64,000 nt of DNA from positions 185,933 to 249,932 of the forward strand of contig NZ_VEDO01000009.1 of the NCBI RefSeq assembly GCF_007677875.1. Direction: 5' to 3'. The notes below the pieces were generated by a model. It was not told where the DNA came from, did no database searches, and saw only the letters and a list, made by a program, of their open reading frames with translations. Every line of letters starts with the position of its first letter. Positions within the stretch are counted from its first letter, which is position 1. This document shows positions 18,577 through 27,231 of this stretch, piece by piece. Position numbers and translations under genes: made by a program. The stretch comes from Variovorax boronicumulans (GTDB lineage Bacteria > Pseudomonadota > Gammaproteobacteria > Burkholderiales > Burkholderiaceae_C).

Positions 18577-19332
18577 ATGTCCGCTGCACCTGCAGGGCAC
18601 GCCCGTGCCAGCTTCGACTTCAAGAGCGCCAGCCTGCCGCTGATCTCGGTGGTGCTCAAGACCCCGAATCTCGCGGTGCTGTCGCAGGAACTGCAGGCCC
18701 GCTTCGGCGATACGCCCGACTTTTTCGACCAGGACCCGGCCGTGATCGTGCTGACGCAGATCGCCCAGGATCCGACCCCGTTGAGCTTTTCGGTGCTGCT
18801 GACGCTGCTCAAGCACTACCGCCTGCGCCCCTTCGGCATCCATGGTGGCAGCCAGGCCCACAAGGAGACGGCAGCCGCCGTCGGCCTGATGGATTTGCCC
18901 GAGATCTCCTCGTCGGCCGTGGCGGTGTCGGGCGATGCACCAGCGCCTGCGCCGGCCCCGGTGACCGCCGCCCCGGCGCCCGCGGATGCGGTGACGCAGG
19001 CCAACGGCACCATGGTGATCGACCGCCCCTTGCGCTCGGGCCAGCAGGTCTATGCGCGCGGTTGCGACCTCATCGTGCTGCAGGCCGTGAACTTCGGCGC
19101 CGAGATCATCGCCGACGGCAACATCCACGTGTACGCGCCGCTGCGCGGCCGGGCCATCGCCGGCGCGCGTGGCAACACCGAGGCCCGCATCTTCAGCACC
19201 TGCATGGAAGCGCAGTTGATCTCCATCGCCGGCATCTACCGCACCAGCGAAGTCGCCCTGCCCGCCGAAGTGCTGGGCAAGCCCGCCCAGGTGCGCCTGG
19301 TCGGCGAGAGCCTGGTGCTCGACCCCATCTGA
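18577..19332 (+). CDS. minC: Septum site-determining protein MinC
   Basis: FtsZ-assembly inhibitor of the Min system (251 aa), recruited to the membrane by MinD. It has an N-terminal FtsZ-binding domain (ASFDFKSASLPLISVVLK, about residues 1-105), an Ala/Pro-rich linker (~115-145), and a C-terminal right-handed beta-helix (VIDRPLRSGQQVYARGCDLIVLQAVNFGAEIIADGNIHVYAP) that binds MinD. I chose ATG 18577 over a TTG six codons upstream. It heads minC-minD-minE, the classical order. Confidence 0.95.
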   Translation: MSAAPAGHARASFDFKSASLPLISVVLKTPNLAVLSQELQARFGDTPDFFDQDPAVIVLTQIAQDPTPLSFSVLLTLLKHYRLRPFGIHGGSQAHKETAAAVGLMDLPEISSSAVAVSGDAPAPAPAPVTAAPAPADAVTQANGTMVIDRPLRSGQQVYARGCDLIVLQAVNFGAEIIADGNIHVYAPLRGRAIAGARGNTEARIFSTCMEAQLISIAGIYRTSEVALPAEVLGKPAQVRLVGESLVLDPI

Positions 19333-19363
19333 ACCCATCCCTTAAAAAAAGGACCTCCATTCC

Positions 19364-20176
19364 ATGAGCAAGATCATCGTGGTCACCTCCGGCAAGGGAG
19401 GTGTGGGCAAGACCACCACCAGCGCCAGTTTTTCGTCCGGCCTGGCCCTGAAGGGCCACAAGACGGTGGTCATCGACTTCGACGTCGGCCTGCGCAACCT
19501 CGACCTGATCATGGGCTGCGAGCGCCGTGTGGTCTACGACCTGATCAACGTGATCCACAACGAGGCCAACCTGAACCAGGCGCTGATCAAGGACAAGCAG
19601 TGCGAGAACCTGTTCGTGCTGGCGGCCTCGCAGACGCGCGACAAGGACGCGCTGACGCAGGACGGCGTGGAAAAGGTGCTCAAGGACCTGGCCGAGATGG
19701 GCTTCGAGTACATCGTCTGCGATTCGCCGGCCGGCATCGAGACCGGTGCGCTGATGGCCATGCACTTCGCCGACTACGCGCTCGTGGTGACCAACCCCGA
19801 GGTCTCCTCGGTGCGCGACTCCGACCGCATCCTGGGCATGCTGGGCTCCAAGACCAAGCGCGCCATGGAAGGCGGCGAGCCGATCAAGGAACACCTGTTG
19901 ATCACGCGCTACAACCCCAACCGCGTGGCCGACGGCCAGATGCTGTCGCTCGAAGACATCCAGGACATCCTGCGCATCCCGCTGATCGGCGTGATCCCGG
20001 AGTCCGAGGCCGTGCTGCAGGCCTCCAACCAGGGCGTGCCGGCCATCCACGGCAAGGACACCGACGTGTCCGAGGCCTACAAGGACGTGGTGGCCCGCTT
20101 CCTCGGCGAGGACAGGCCGATGCGCTTCGTCGATGCCGAGAAGCCCGGCTTCTTCAAGCGCCTGTTCGGGAGGTAA
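19364..20176 (+). CDS. minD: Septum site-determining ATPase MinD
   Basis: Membrane-associated ParA/MinD-type ATPase (270 aa) that oscillates with MinE and carries MinC. The deviant Walker [10 protein letters not shown] is at residues 10-18, FDVGLRNLD follows, and the switch segment is CDSPAGIE. The C-terminus FFKRLFGR is the amphipathic membrane-targeting helix. A Shine-Dalgarno-like AAAGGACC lies upstream of the ATG. The length equals that of E. coli MinD. The spacer to minE is five bases. Confidence 0.97.
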   Translation: MSKIIVVTSGKGGVGKTTTSASFSSGLALKGHKTVVIDFDVGLRNLDLIMGCERRVVYDLINVIHNEANLNQALIKDKQCENLFVLAASQTRDKDALTQDGVEKVLKDLAEMGFEYIVCDSPAGIETGALMAMHFADYALVVTNPEVSSVRDSDRILGMLGSKTKRAMEGGEPIKEHLLITRYNPNRVADGQMLSLEDIQDILRIPLIGVIPESEAVLQASNQGVPAIHGKDTDVSEAYKDVVARFLGEDRPMRFVDAEKPGFFKRLFGR

Positions 20177-20181
20177 GGCCG

Positions 20182-20442
20182 ATGTCCTTTCTGTCCTTTC
20201 TGCTCGGGGAGAAGAAGAAGACCGCCAACGTCGCCAAGGAGCGGCTGCAGATCATCCTGGCGCACGAGCGCGGCAGCCGTGGCGGTTTGAAGCCCGACAT
20301 GCTCCAGGAACTGCAGCGCGAACTCGTGGCCGTGATCTCCAAGTACGTCGCGGTGAACCAGGAGCACATCAAGGTCAACCTGGAACGCCAGGACACGCTG
20401 GAAGTGCTCGAGGTCAAGATCGAGCTGCCCGAGGGCCGCTGA
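20182..20442 (+). CDS. minE: Cell division topological specificity factor MinE
   Basis: Small MinD-ATPase activator (86 aa) that restricts division inhibition to the poles. It begins [15 protein letters not shown], the membrane-binding start, followed by the MinD-contact segment [12 protein letters not shown]. The C-terminal dimerisation domain includes [15 protein letters not shown] and ends [10 protein letters not shown]. Size and placement directly after minD are standard. Confidence 0.96.
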   Translation: MSFLSFLLGEKKKTANVAKERLQIILAHERGSRGGLKPDMLQELQRELVAVISKYVAVNQEHIKVNLERQDTLEVLEVKIELPEGR

Positions 20443-20446
20443 CGCC

Positions 20447-20917
20447 ATGCGGGCCTGGTTGCTGCTCACCACGGTGCTGGTGCTGGCCTGCACGCGCGCC
20501 GACGCCCAGAAGGTCGGCGAGGTCGACACGGCCTTTCAGTGGCTGGGGCCCAACCACAAGATCGTCGTCGATGCCTACGACGATCCGCGCGTGCAGGGCG
20601 TGACATGCTATGTCTCGCGCGCCCGCACGGGCGGCCTCAAGGGCGCCGTCGGACTGGCCGAGGACAAGGCCGAGGCCTCCATCGCCTGCCGCCAGGTCGG
20701 CCCCATCAACGTGCCGCAACCCCTGCCAGCCCAGGAAGAGGTGTTCAGCGAGCGCATGTCGGTGCTGTTCAAGCGCCTGCGCATCGTGCGCATGGTGGAC
20801 ACCCAGCGCCACACACTGGTCTACCTGACCTACTCCGACAGGCTGGTCGAGGGCTCGCCGCAGAACGCCATCACGGCGGTGCCGGTGGACCGTGCGACGC
20901 CGCTGCCGGTGAAGTGA
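20447..20917 (+). CDS. creA: CreA family periplasmic protein
   Basis: A 156-aa exported protein of the CreA family, whose function is unresolved. A signal peptide (MRAWLLLTTVLVLACTRADA) precedes the conserved core: VGEVDTAFQWLGPNHKIVVDAYDDPRVQGVTCYVSRA is the classic CreA opening, followed by EDKAEASIACRQVGPI and EEVFSERMSVLFKRLRIVRMVD. The gene starts four bases after minE, so it is likely read with the min genes, although CreA has no known role in division. Confidence 0.9.
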   Translation: MRAWLLLTTVLVLACTRADAQKVGEVDTAFQWLGPNHKIVVDAYDDPRVQGVTCYVSRARTGGLKGAVGLAEDKAEASIACRQVGPINVPQPLPAQEEVFSERMSVLFKRLRIVRMVDTQRHTLVYLTYSDRLVEGSPQNAITAVPVDRATPLPVK

Positions 20918-20921
20918 GCGG

Positions 20922-22550
20922 ATGCCCGACGACCGGCCTTCCGTCCTGACGCCCGACGAGGCCTCGTCCCCCGACGCCGACCTTTCCACACTGGCCCCGC
21001 TGCGCTGGCCGGTGTTCCGCATGCTGTGGCTGGTGTGGCTGGCCTCCAACATCTGCATGTGGATGAACGACGTGGCGGCAGCCTGGCTCATGACCTCGCT
21101 GACGACCTCGCCGGTCTGGGTGGCGCTGGTGCAGACCGCCGCCACCATGCCGGTGTTCCTGTTCGGCCTGCCCAGCGGCGCGCTGGCCGACATCGTGGAC
21201 CGTCGCCGCTTCTACATCACGACCCAGTTCTGGGTCGCCAGCGTGGCGCTGGTGCTGTGCGCCACGGTGCTCACCGGCACGGTCACGCCACCGCTATTGC
21301 TGCTGCTGACCTTCGCCAACGGCATCGGCCTGGCGATGCGCTGGCCGGTCTACTCGGCCGTGGTGCCCGAGCTGATCCCCCGCGCGCAACTGCCTGCCGC
21401 GTTGGCCCTCAACGGCATCACCATGAACGCTTCGCGCATCGTCGGCCCGCTGCTGGCCGGTGCGCTGATCGCCAGCATCGGCAGCGCCGCGGTGTTCGTG
21501 CTCAACGCCGTGCTGTCGCTCACCTCGGCCTTCATGCTCATGCGCTGGCAGCGCGAGCACAAGCCCGATCCCTTGGGCCGCCAGCGGCTGTGGAGCGCCA
21601 TGCGCGTGGGCGTGCAGTTCGTGCGGCAGTCGCCGCGGCTCAAGGCTGTGCTGCTGCGCATCGCGCTGTTCTTTTTTCACTCCACGGCGCTGATCGCGCT
21701 GCTGCCGCTGGTCGCGCGTGGCCTGCAGGGCGGCGACGCCGCCACCTTCACGGTGCTGCTGGCCTCGATGGGCATGGGCGCCATCGCCACGGCCTTCCTG
21801 ATGCCGCGGCTGCGCCAGTGGCTGGCACGCGACCAGGTCGTGCTGTACGGCACGCTGCTGCAGTCCGGCGCCACGCTGGTGATGGCCTTCGCCTCCAACG
21901 TGGCGGTGGCCGTGCCGGCCATGTTCGTGGCCGGCATGGCCTGGATCGCCACGGCCAATTCGCTGTCGGTCTCGGCCCAGCTCGCGCTGCCGGACTGGGT
22001 GCGCGCCCGCGGCATGGCGATCTACCAGATGGCCATCATGGGCGCGAGCGCCTTCGGCGCCGGCTTGTGGGGCCAGGTGGCGGCGCTCAGCACGGTGCAG
22101 CTGAGCCTGCTGGTGGCGGCCGTGACGGGCGGCACCGCCATGTGGCTGGCGACGCGCTTCGTGGTCGATCTGCAGATCGAGGAAGACCTCACGCCCTCGC
22201 ATGTGCTGCCGGTGCCGGTGGCGAAACAACCGCCGGCCACAGGCCACGTGCTGGTCAGCATCGACTACCGCATCGACCCCGCGCGCGCGGCCGATTTCGA
22301 GCGCGTGATGCAGGACAGCCGGCGCAGCCGCCTGGCCCAGGGCGCGCTGGAGTGGCACCTGCTCCGCGACATCAGCGACCCCGGCCACTACACCGAGCAG
22401 ATCGTCGACGAATCGTGGACCGAGCACCTGCGCCGCTTCGACCGCGTGACCGCGGCCGACATCGCGCTGCGCGAGCGCAAGCTCGCCTTCCACCTGGAGG
22501 AAGCGCCGCCGCGCGTGACGCGCTACGTGGTCGACACGCCGCGCACATAG
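20922..22550 (+). CDS. MFS exporter (MFS_3/EntS-like) with C-terminal soluble extension
   Basis: A 542-aa major facilitator protein of the MFS_3 type (enterobactin-exporter-like fold). Twelve hydrophobic segments span about residues 28-420, with the loop motif GALADIVDRRRFYI between helices 2 and 3. After the membrane domain, a soluble tail of ~100 residues (VLVSIDYRIDPARAADFERVMQ...) looks like an antibiotic-biosynthesis-monooxygenase/Dabb-type ferredoxin-like domain, including GALEWHLLRDISDPGHYTE. Related fused proteins are common in Burkholderiales. The exported substrate is unknown. Its 3' end overlaps the convergent PAP2 gene by 28 bases. Confidence 0.85.
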   Translation: MPDDRPSVLTPDEASSPDADLSTLAPLRWPVFRMLWLVWLASNICMWMNDVAAAWLMTSLTTSPVWVALVQTAATMPVFLFGLPSGALADIVDRRRFYITTQFWVASVALVLCATVLTGTVTPPLLLLLTFANGIGLAMRWPVYSAVVPELIPRAQLPAALALNGITMNASRIVGPLLAGALIASIGSAAVFVLNAVLSLTSAFMLMRWQREHKPDPLGRQRLWSAMRVGVQFVRQSPRLKAVLLRIALFFFHSTALIALLPLVARGLQGGDAATFTVLLASMGMGAIATAFLMPRLRQWLARDQVVLYGTLLQSGATLVMAFASNVAVAVPAMFVAGMAWIATANSLSVSAQLALPDWVRARGMAIYQMAIMGASAFGAGLWGQVAALSTVQLSLLVAAVTGGTAMWLATRFVVDLQIEEDLTPSHVLPVPVAKQPPATGHVLVSIDYRIDPARAADFERVMQDSRRSRLAQGALEWHLLRDISDPGHYTEQIVDESWTEHLRRFDRVTAADIALRERKLAFHLEEAPPRVTRYVVDTPRT

Positions 22551-23344
22551 CGCCGCCGCAGTTCGATGGCGGCGATGCACACCACCAGCCAGGTCAGGCC
22601 CGAAGCGAAGCCGGCCAGCACGTCGCTGGCCCAGTGCACCTGCAGCAGCACCCGGCTCACGCCCATGCAGTAGGCCAGCAGTGCCGCGAGCAGCACCGCC
22701 GGCAGATGCCAGCGCACGGGCAACAGGCGCACGCAGAGATAGGCCAGCATGCCGTAGACCACCACCGAGCCCGAGGTGTGGCCACTCGGGAAGCTGTAGC
22801 CCTCGGCGACGGCGAAGCCGTGCTCGTGCAGCGGGCGCACGCGCGCGAAGACGCGCTTGAGGCCCTGGTTCAGCAGGCCGTTGCCGGCGCAGGCGACGAC
22901 CCAGCCCAGCGCCAGCCAGCGGTGGCCGCGCCACAGCAGCGCGCCGGCCACCAGCACCACGAGCGCGACCAGGGTCAGCGGATCGCCGAAGTGCGTGGCC
23001 GTGCCGACCAGGCGCAAGGCGGCTGCGGGCAAGCGCTGGGACAGCGCCTCGGCCAGGCGCTGGTCGAACAGGCCCAGTTCCTGGTCGGCGTCCATGGCCT
23101 CCATGGCCTCGGCGAACAGCGCTGCCGTGGCCAGCATGAAGCCGCCGCCCAGCGCGAGCCACATGCCCAGCCAGGCCCAGGGCGGCAGCCAGGCGCGGGG
23201 CGCACGCAGGTGCAGATGGCGCAGCCCTGCGAACAGCAGGCCCGCGCACACCAGAGTGGCCAGCAGCCCACCGCCAGCCGCCACAAGCGCATGCTGGCCC
23301 AGCCATTCGGCCAGCGCCTGGGCGCGCAGCGCGTCCTCAGCCAT
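22523..23344 (-). CDS. PAP2 family membrane phosphatase
   Basis: A 273-aa polytopic protein with the three-part PAP2 active site: KRVFARVRP (KX6RP-like), YSFPSGHTSGS (PSGH), and SRVLLQVHWASDVLAG (SRX5HX3D-like). Family members dephosphorylate lipid phosphates such as undecaprenyl pyrophosphate or phosphatidic acid at the inner membrane. About six hydrophobic segments are visible. I chose ATG 23344; an ATG nine codons upstream would overlap the neighbour more deeply. The start overlaps the 3' end of the metallophosphoesterase gene by eight bases. With the adjacent DAGK-like gene this suggests a lipid-phosphate group. Confidence 0.9.
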   Translation of the reverse strand: MAEDALRAQALAEWLGQHALVAAGGGLLATLVCAGLLFAGLRHLHLRAPRAWLPPWAWLGMWLALGGGFMLATAALFAEAMEAMDADQELGLFDQRLAEALSQRLPAAALRLVGTATHFGDPLTLVALVVLVAGALLWRGHRWLALGWVVACAGNGLLNQGLKRVFARVRPLHEHGFAVAEGYSFPSGHTSGSVVVYGMLAYLCVRLLPVRWHLPAVLLAALLAYCMGVSRVLLQVHWASDVLAGFASGLTWLVVCIAAIELRRRYVRGVSTT

Positions 23345-24143
23345 GAACGCTCCGGTCCAGGTCGAGTGCATGGCGGGTCACACAAGCGAAGCGCTGCGTG
23401 GCTTCGTCGAAATCCCAGCGCTCCACACGCGCCACGCCCTCGCCCCGGTGCAGCACGTTGACCGAGTTGTTGGCCTCACGACGCAGACGCGAGGACAGGG
23501 CCGTGCCGGCCTGCACGCACCACATGCGCCGGGCCAGGCCGGCGTGCAGCGCATGCAGAGGCAGCACGTAGGGCAGGTGGATGTGGCCGCCGGCCACCAC
23601 GTCGGCGCCAGCCGCGGCCCAGGCGCGCACGGCGGCCTCATGGCCCCGGAGAAGGTCGCGCGCATCGCGCGGCGTCGGCACGGCCACGGGCTGGTGCACC
23701 ACCACCACACGCACCTGGCCAGGCGCGGCCTGGCGCAGCCGCGCCGCCACGTGTGCGATCTGCTCAGGCGAGACCTGGCCATGCTGGTGGCGCCAGCGGC
23801 GCGTGGTCTTCACGCAGACCACCAGCCAGTCAGCGCTGTCATGCACCGGTTCCAGGCCGGCGCCGAAGGCCCGCCGGTGCCGCGCATAGGGCCACAGCAG
23901 CCGCGCCGCGAGGTTGACGAGCGGGATGTCGTGGTTGCCCGGGATCGCGAGCACGGGCCGCCCCAGCCGCGTGCAGAACGCCCGGGCGGCCGCGAACTGC
24001 GCCGCAGTGGCGCGCTGCGTGATGTCGCCGGACAGCAGCACACGTTCGGGCGCGAGGTCCTCGGCCAAGGCCAGGAGCGCCTCGACCACGGGCGCCCGCT
24101 CGGTGCCGAAATGCGTGTCCGAGATCTGCAGCAGGACGCTCAT
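23337..24143 (-). CDS. Calcineurin-like metallophosphoesterase
   Basis: A 268-aa cytosolic phosphoesterase with the full binuclear metal set: QISDTHFG (DxH), LLSGDITQ (GDxx), IPGNHDIPL (GNHD), VVHQPVAV and GGHIHLPYV (GHxH). The start at 24143 (MSVLLQISDTHFG) places the first motif at residue 7, typical for the family. Substrates range from cyclic nucleotides to nucleotide-lipid intermediates, so none is assigned. It is translationally overlapped with the PAP2 gene downstream. Confidence 0.9.
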   Translation of the reverse strand: MSVLLQISDTHFGTERAPVVEALLALAEDLAPERVLLSGDITQRATAAQFAAARAFCTRLGRPVLAIPGNHDIPLVNLAARLLWPYARHRRAFGAGLEPVHDSADWLVVCVKTTRRWRHQHGQVSPEQIAHVAARLRQAAPGQVRVVVVHQPVAVPTPRDARDLLRGHEAAVRAWAAAGADVVAGGHIHLPYVLPLHALHAGLARRMWCVQAGTALSSRLRREANNSVNVLHRGEGVARVERWDFDEATQRFACVTRHALDLDRSVHG

Positions 24144-24201
24144 CGACAGCCTTCGGTCTGCGCGCTGCGGTGCCGAGCAACGTGGGACCACCCGTCGTTG
24201 C

Positions 24202-25221
24202 TCACGCGGGCTCCACGCGATCCTGCGGCATGGGCGTCAGCAGCCACAGCGGCTGCGGCGAGACGCGAAAGTGCAGCGGCGCGCGCAACCAGCAGATCTC
24301 GCCATCGGTCGCCACCTTGACGCGCGCCGTGCGGCGCGGCGCAGCCGGCCGCATGGCCAGGCGCTCGAAGCCGAAGCGCAGCACGTCCTCGGCCTCGCCG
24401 AGCCGGCCGAAAGCGCCGCGCAGCATCAGGCCCAGCATGGACAACGTGCCGACCGGACGCAGCATCAATGCCACCAGTTGTCCCTGCGCCAGCAGGCCGG
24501 CTTCCGGCATGCCGATCTGCTGCAGCTGCAGGCCGTTGTTGCCGACGAACAGCGTGGAGGTGCGCACGGACTGCAGGCGTCCCTGGCATTCGAGTTGCAG
24601 GCGCAGCGGCCGGTGCGCGTGCAGCAGCGTGACCAGCGCCGACCACAGCGCCACGAGCCGGCTGCGGCCATAACGCTGCTTGTAGGCCTCACGGTCCTCC
24701 AGCAGCTGCGGGTACAGGCCCACACTGGCGTTGACGAGGAACAGCCGCTCGTTGACCACGCCCACCTGCACCGGCGCGGCTCGGGCGCGCAACAGGGCGC
24801 GTGTGGCTTGCGCCGTGTCCGAGCTGATGCCGTGGGTGCGGCTGAAGTAGTTGAAGGTGCCCTGCGGCAGCACGCCGAATGGCAGCCCGGCCGGCAGCAC
24901 GACCTGGGCCACGGCGTTGAGCGTGCCGTCTCCACCGGCTGCGACCACCGCGCCCTGGCAGGTCCGCGCGCGGCGCACGGCCTCGGCCGCGACCTGGGCG
25001 ACATCCATGCCGCGTTCGATCCGCAGTACCTCGTGCGCGCGGCCGGCCGCATCCAGGATCTCGCGGATGGTGCGCTCGGTTTCATCGGCATCACTGCGTC
25101 CAGAACCGGCATTGAGCACGATGACCAAGGGACCGTCGGCCGCGAAGGCGGGGGGATCGGCGGCGACGGTGGCAGCTGTGTTCACGGGCGGGCAGCTTAG
25201 CAGTGCGCTGCATGGCCGCAT
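24202..25221 (-). CDS. Diacylglycerol kinase/sphingosine-kinase-like family protein
   Basis: A soluble lipid-kinase-like protein (339 aa from the ATG chosen). The DAGK catalytic signature AAGGDGTLNAVAQVVL is near residue 105 and the nucleotide-binding loop NAGSGRS is near 37. Then follow LPQGTFNYFSRTHGIS and a C-terminal beta domain. Homologues phosphorylate diacylglycerol or related lipids. The start is uncertain: ATG 25221 and GTG 25185 both lack clear ribosome-binding sites, and the N-terminal 30 residues are not conserved in the family as I know it. It runs with the metallophosphoesterase and PAP2 genes, suggesting phospholipid turnover. Confidence 0.85.
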   Translation of the reverse strand: MRPCSALLSCPPVNTAATVAADPPAFAADGPLVIVLNAGSGRSDADETERTIREILDAAGRAHEVLRIERGMDVAQVAAEAVRRARTCQGAVVAAGGDGTLNAVAQVVLPAGLPFGVLPQGTFNYFSRTHGISSDTAQATRALLRARAAPVQVGVVNERLFLVNASVGLYPQLLEDREAYKQRYGRSRLVALWSALVTLLHAHRPLRLQLECQGRLQSVRTSTLFVGNNGLQLQQIGMPEAGLLAQGQLVALMLRPVGTLSMLGLMLRGAFGRLGEAEDVLRFGFERLAMRPAAPRRTARVKVATDGEICWLRAPLHFRVSPQPLWLLTPMPQDRVEPA

Positions 25222-25270
25222 GTCAGACAGGGCCGCTGCCGCACCGCACGCACAGTTCTGGTGCAACGTG

Positions 25271-25276
25271 GACAAT
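25271..25276 (+). promoter_or_regulatory. -10 element upstream of the EamA gene
   Basis: GACAAT followed by CGCGGGC matches the TANAATC(C)GCGG pattern seen before other genes in this window. A start point near 25283 would give a leader of about 34 nt to the proposed ATT codon at 25317. No convincing -35 is visible. Confidence 0.4.
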
Positions 25277-25316
25277 CGCGGGCTTTCGCGCCGCGACGGC
25301 GCACCGGAGACCGGCC

Positions 25317-26183
25317 ATTCGCTCCCACGACAACACGCGCGGCATTCTCGCCATGCTCGGCGCGATCAGCTCCTTCGCCTGGATGGACGCGGTCATGAAA
25401 CTGCTGGCCGCCCACTACCCTGCCGTGCAGGTCGCGGCCCTGCGCGGCATCGCGGGCCTGCCGCTGGTCTGTCTGTACCTGTGGTGGCGCGGCGAGGCCG
25501 TCCGCGTGCTGCAGGTGCGATTTCCGCTGCACCTGCTGCGCGGCGTGCTGGGCGTGGCCATGCTCTCGCTGTTCGCCTATGGCCTGCAAAGCCTGCCCAT
25601 GGCGGTGGCCTACACGCTGTTCTTCATCGGCCCCATCCTGATCGCGCTGCTCTCGGTGCCGGTGCTCAAGGAGCGCGTGCGCGCTGCGCACTGGTTCGCA
25701 CTGGCGGCCGGCATGCTGGGCGTGCTGGTGGCGCTGCGACCGGACCAGGATGCGCTGCTGAGCTGGGGCGCGCTGGCCGTGCTGGCGGCCGCATGCTGTT
25801 ATGCGGTCTCGGCCATCACGGGCCGCGTGCTCACGCGCACCGACTCCAACGGGAGCCTGGTGTTCTGGATGACGCTGCTGGTGGCCGTGGGCGCCGGCGC
25901 GCTGGCCGCGCGCGGCTGGGTGCCGCTGCGGGCCGAGCATGGCTGGACCATCGTGGCCCTGGCCGTGACCGGCTTCATCGGCCAGATGTGCATCACCGAG
26001 GCCTTCCGCCATGGGCAGGCCGCGGTGGTCGCGCCCTTCGAGTACGCAGCGCTGGCCTGGGCCGTGGGCCTGGACTGGCTGCTGTGGCGCACGCTGCCCG
26101 ATGCTGCGACGCTCATGGGCGCGGCCATCGTCGTGGCCAGCGGGCTGTACCTCGTACAGCAGGAACGCCGCGCGCGCTCCTAG
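25317..26183 (+). CDS. EamA/DMT family transporter (possible ATT start)
   Basis: A drug/metabolite-type transporter of about 288 aa with ten predicted helices in two EamA repeats; the second contains VALAVTGFIGQMCITEAFRHG. Family members export amino acids or other metabolites. The first in-frame ATG downstream of the promoter is 25353, but that would cut into helix 1 and remove the family-typical NTRGILAML. An in-frame ATT at 25317 has GGAGA six bases upstream and gives MRSHDNTRGILAML. I therefore mark 25317, with 25353 as the conservative alternative. Confidence 0.82.
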   Translation: MRSHDNTRGILAMLGAISSFAWMDAVMKLLAAHYPAVQVAALRGIAGLPLVCLYLWWRGEAVRVLQVRFPLHLLRGVLGVAMLSLFAYGLQSLPMAVAYTLFFIGPILIALLSVPVLKERVRAAHWFALAAGMLGVLVALRPDQDALLSWGALAVLAAACCYAVSAITGRVLTRTDSNGSLVFWMTLLVAVGAGALAARGWVPLRAEHGWTIVALAVTGFIGQMCITEAFRHGQAAVVAPFEYAALAWAVGLDWLLWRTLPDAATLMGAAIVVASGLYLVQQERRARS

Positions 26184-26675
26184 CTACTTCTTCTTGCGGG
26201 TGGCATGGCGTTCATGCCATTCGGCCAGCGAGAAGTCGGGATAACCGTCGAAGCGCGGGTCGCCGCGCCTGCCCTCCACGGCCACCCAGTTGGCCTTGGA
26301 ATCGAGCAGGATGTGCGCGTTCTCGGGCGGCACCGGCAGCGGCGTGTCGATGGCGCTCGCATGTGGGTGCACGAGTTCGGGCCACTGTGGATCCCACAGC
26401 CACAGCGCGCTGCCGCAGCGCCCGCAGAAATGCCGCTGGCCGCTGCTCTGGCGGTCCGGCTTGCCCTCCTCGCGCATGATGGCCTGGTACTTGCGCAGGT
26501 AGCGCTTGCCGCGCACCTTCAGCGTGCCGGCATCGGCACCCAGGTTGATCGCGTAGCCGCCACCGCCGGCCGTCTTGCGGCAGATCGAGCAGTAGCAACG
26601 CATGAACGGCACCGGCGAAGACGACGCCACCGAGAAGCGGACGCTGCCGCAATGGCAGGAACCTTCGAGTTGCAT
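26184..26675 (-). CDS. GFA family glutathione-dependent formaldehyde-activating enzyme-like protein
   Basis: A 163-aa zinc protein of the GFA/CENP-V fold. The zinc-binding cysteines are visible as GSCHCGSVRF (N-terminus), RCYCSICRKTAG (~30-41) and HFCGRCGSALW (~84-94). I chose ATG 26675, directly before the family-typical MQLEGSCHCG. GFA-fold proteins often bind glutathione adducts, but the true substrate here is unknown. It lies just downstream of the erpA terminator, so it probably has its own weak promoter or depends on read-through. Confidence 0.88.
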   Translation of the reverse strand: MQLEGSCHCGSVRFSVASSSPVPFMRCYCSICRKTAGGGGYAINLGADAGTLKVRGKRYLRKYQAIMREEGKPDRQSSGQRHFCGRCGSALWLWDPQWPELVHPHASAIDTPLPVPPENAHILLDSKANWVAVEGRRGDPRFDGYPDFSLAEWHERHATRKKK

Positions 26676-26683
26676 GCAGGCCT

Positions 26684-26716
26684 CCAAAAGCAAAACCGCC
26701 GGGCGAGGCCGGCGGT
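26684..26716 (-). terminator. Intrinsic terminator after erpA
   Basis: Read on the minus strand, an 8-bp stem ACCGCCGG / CCGGCGGT (26716-26709 with 26702-26695) has a six-base loop and is followed by TTTTGCTTTTG. It closes the erpA transcript 24 bases after its stop codon. Confidence 0.85.
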
Positions 26717-26739
26717 TCAGGACAGGGAGCAGCGAAGGA

Positions 26740-27105
26740 TCAGACCGAGAAGCTCGAGCCGCAGCCGCAGGTGGTCGTGGCGTTCGGGTTCTTGATCACG
26801 AACTGGGCGCCCTGCAGATCTTCCTTGTAGTCGATCTCGGCGCCGACCAGGTACTGGTAGCTCATCGCGTCGATCAGCAGCGACACGCCGTTCTTGGTCA
26901 TGGTCGTGTCGTCCTCGTTGCTGATCTCGTCGAAGGTGAAGCCGTACGAGAAGCCCGAGCAGCCGCCGCCCTGCACGAACACGCGCAGCTTGAGGTCGGG
27001 GTTGCCCTCTTCGGCGATCAGGTCGGCCACCTTCGCCGCTGCGGCGTCGGTGAAGAGGATCGGGTCGGGCATCTGGACTTCGACGTTGTCGGCAACTGCG
27101 CTCAT
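26740..27105 (-). CDS. erpA: Iron-sulfur cluster insertion protein ErpA
   Basis: A-type Fe-S carrier (121 aa) that delivers clusters to apo-enzymes such as those of isoprenoid synthesis. The three conserved ligand cysteines are present: one in [12 protein letters not shown] (~residue 55) and two in the C-terminal [27 protein letters not shown] is the usual A-type opening helix. I chose ATG 27105 (MSAVADN); an upstream extension of 26 codons has no support. Clear terminators lie on both sides, so it is a single-gene unit. Confidence 0.95.
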   Translation of the reverse strand: MSAVADNVEVQMPDPILFTDAAAAKVADLIAEEGNPDLKLRVFVQGGGCSGFSYGFTFDEISNEDDTTMTKNGVSLLIDAMSYQYLVGAEIDYKEDLQGAQFVIKNPNATTTCGCGSSFSV

Positions 27106-27183
27106 GGGGTTGTGCTCCGGAAAAAGTACGGGCAATGCTAAGCGAATCGTCTTGACGTTGCTTGCAATGCGGTCATTCACCAA

Positions 27184-27206
27184 AGAAAAACCGCCCAGCG
27201 GGCGGT
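27184..27206 (-). terminator. Intrinsic terminator after rpsI
   Basis: On the minus strand, ACCGCCC-GCT-GGGCGGT forms a 7-bp stem with a three-base loop and is followed directly by TTTTTC. It ends the rplM-rpsI transcript 26 bases after the rpsI stop. Confidence 0.88.
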
Positions 27207-27231
27207 TCTTCTCGGGTTCGCCAGGGCGCGA

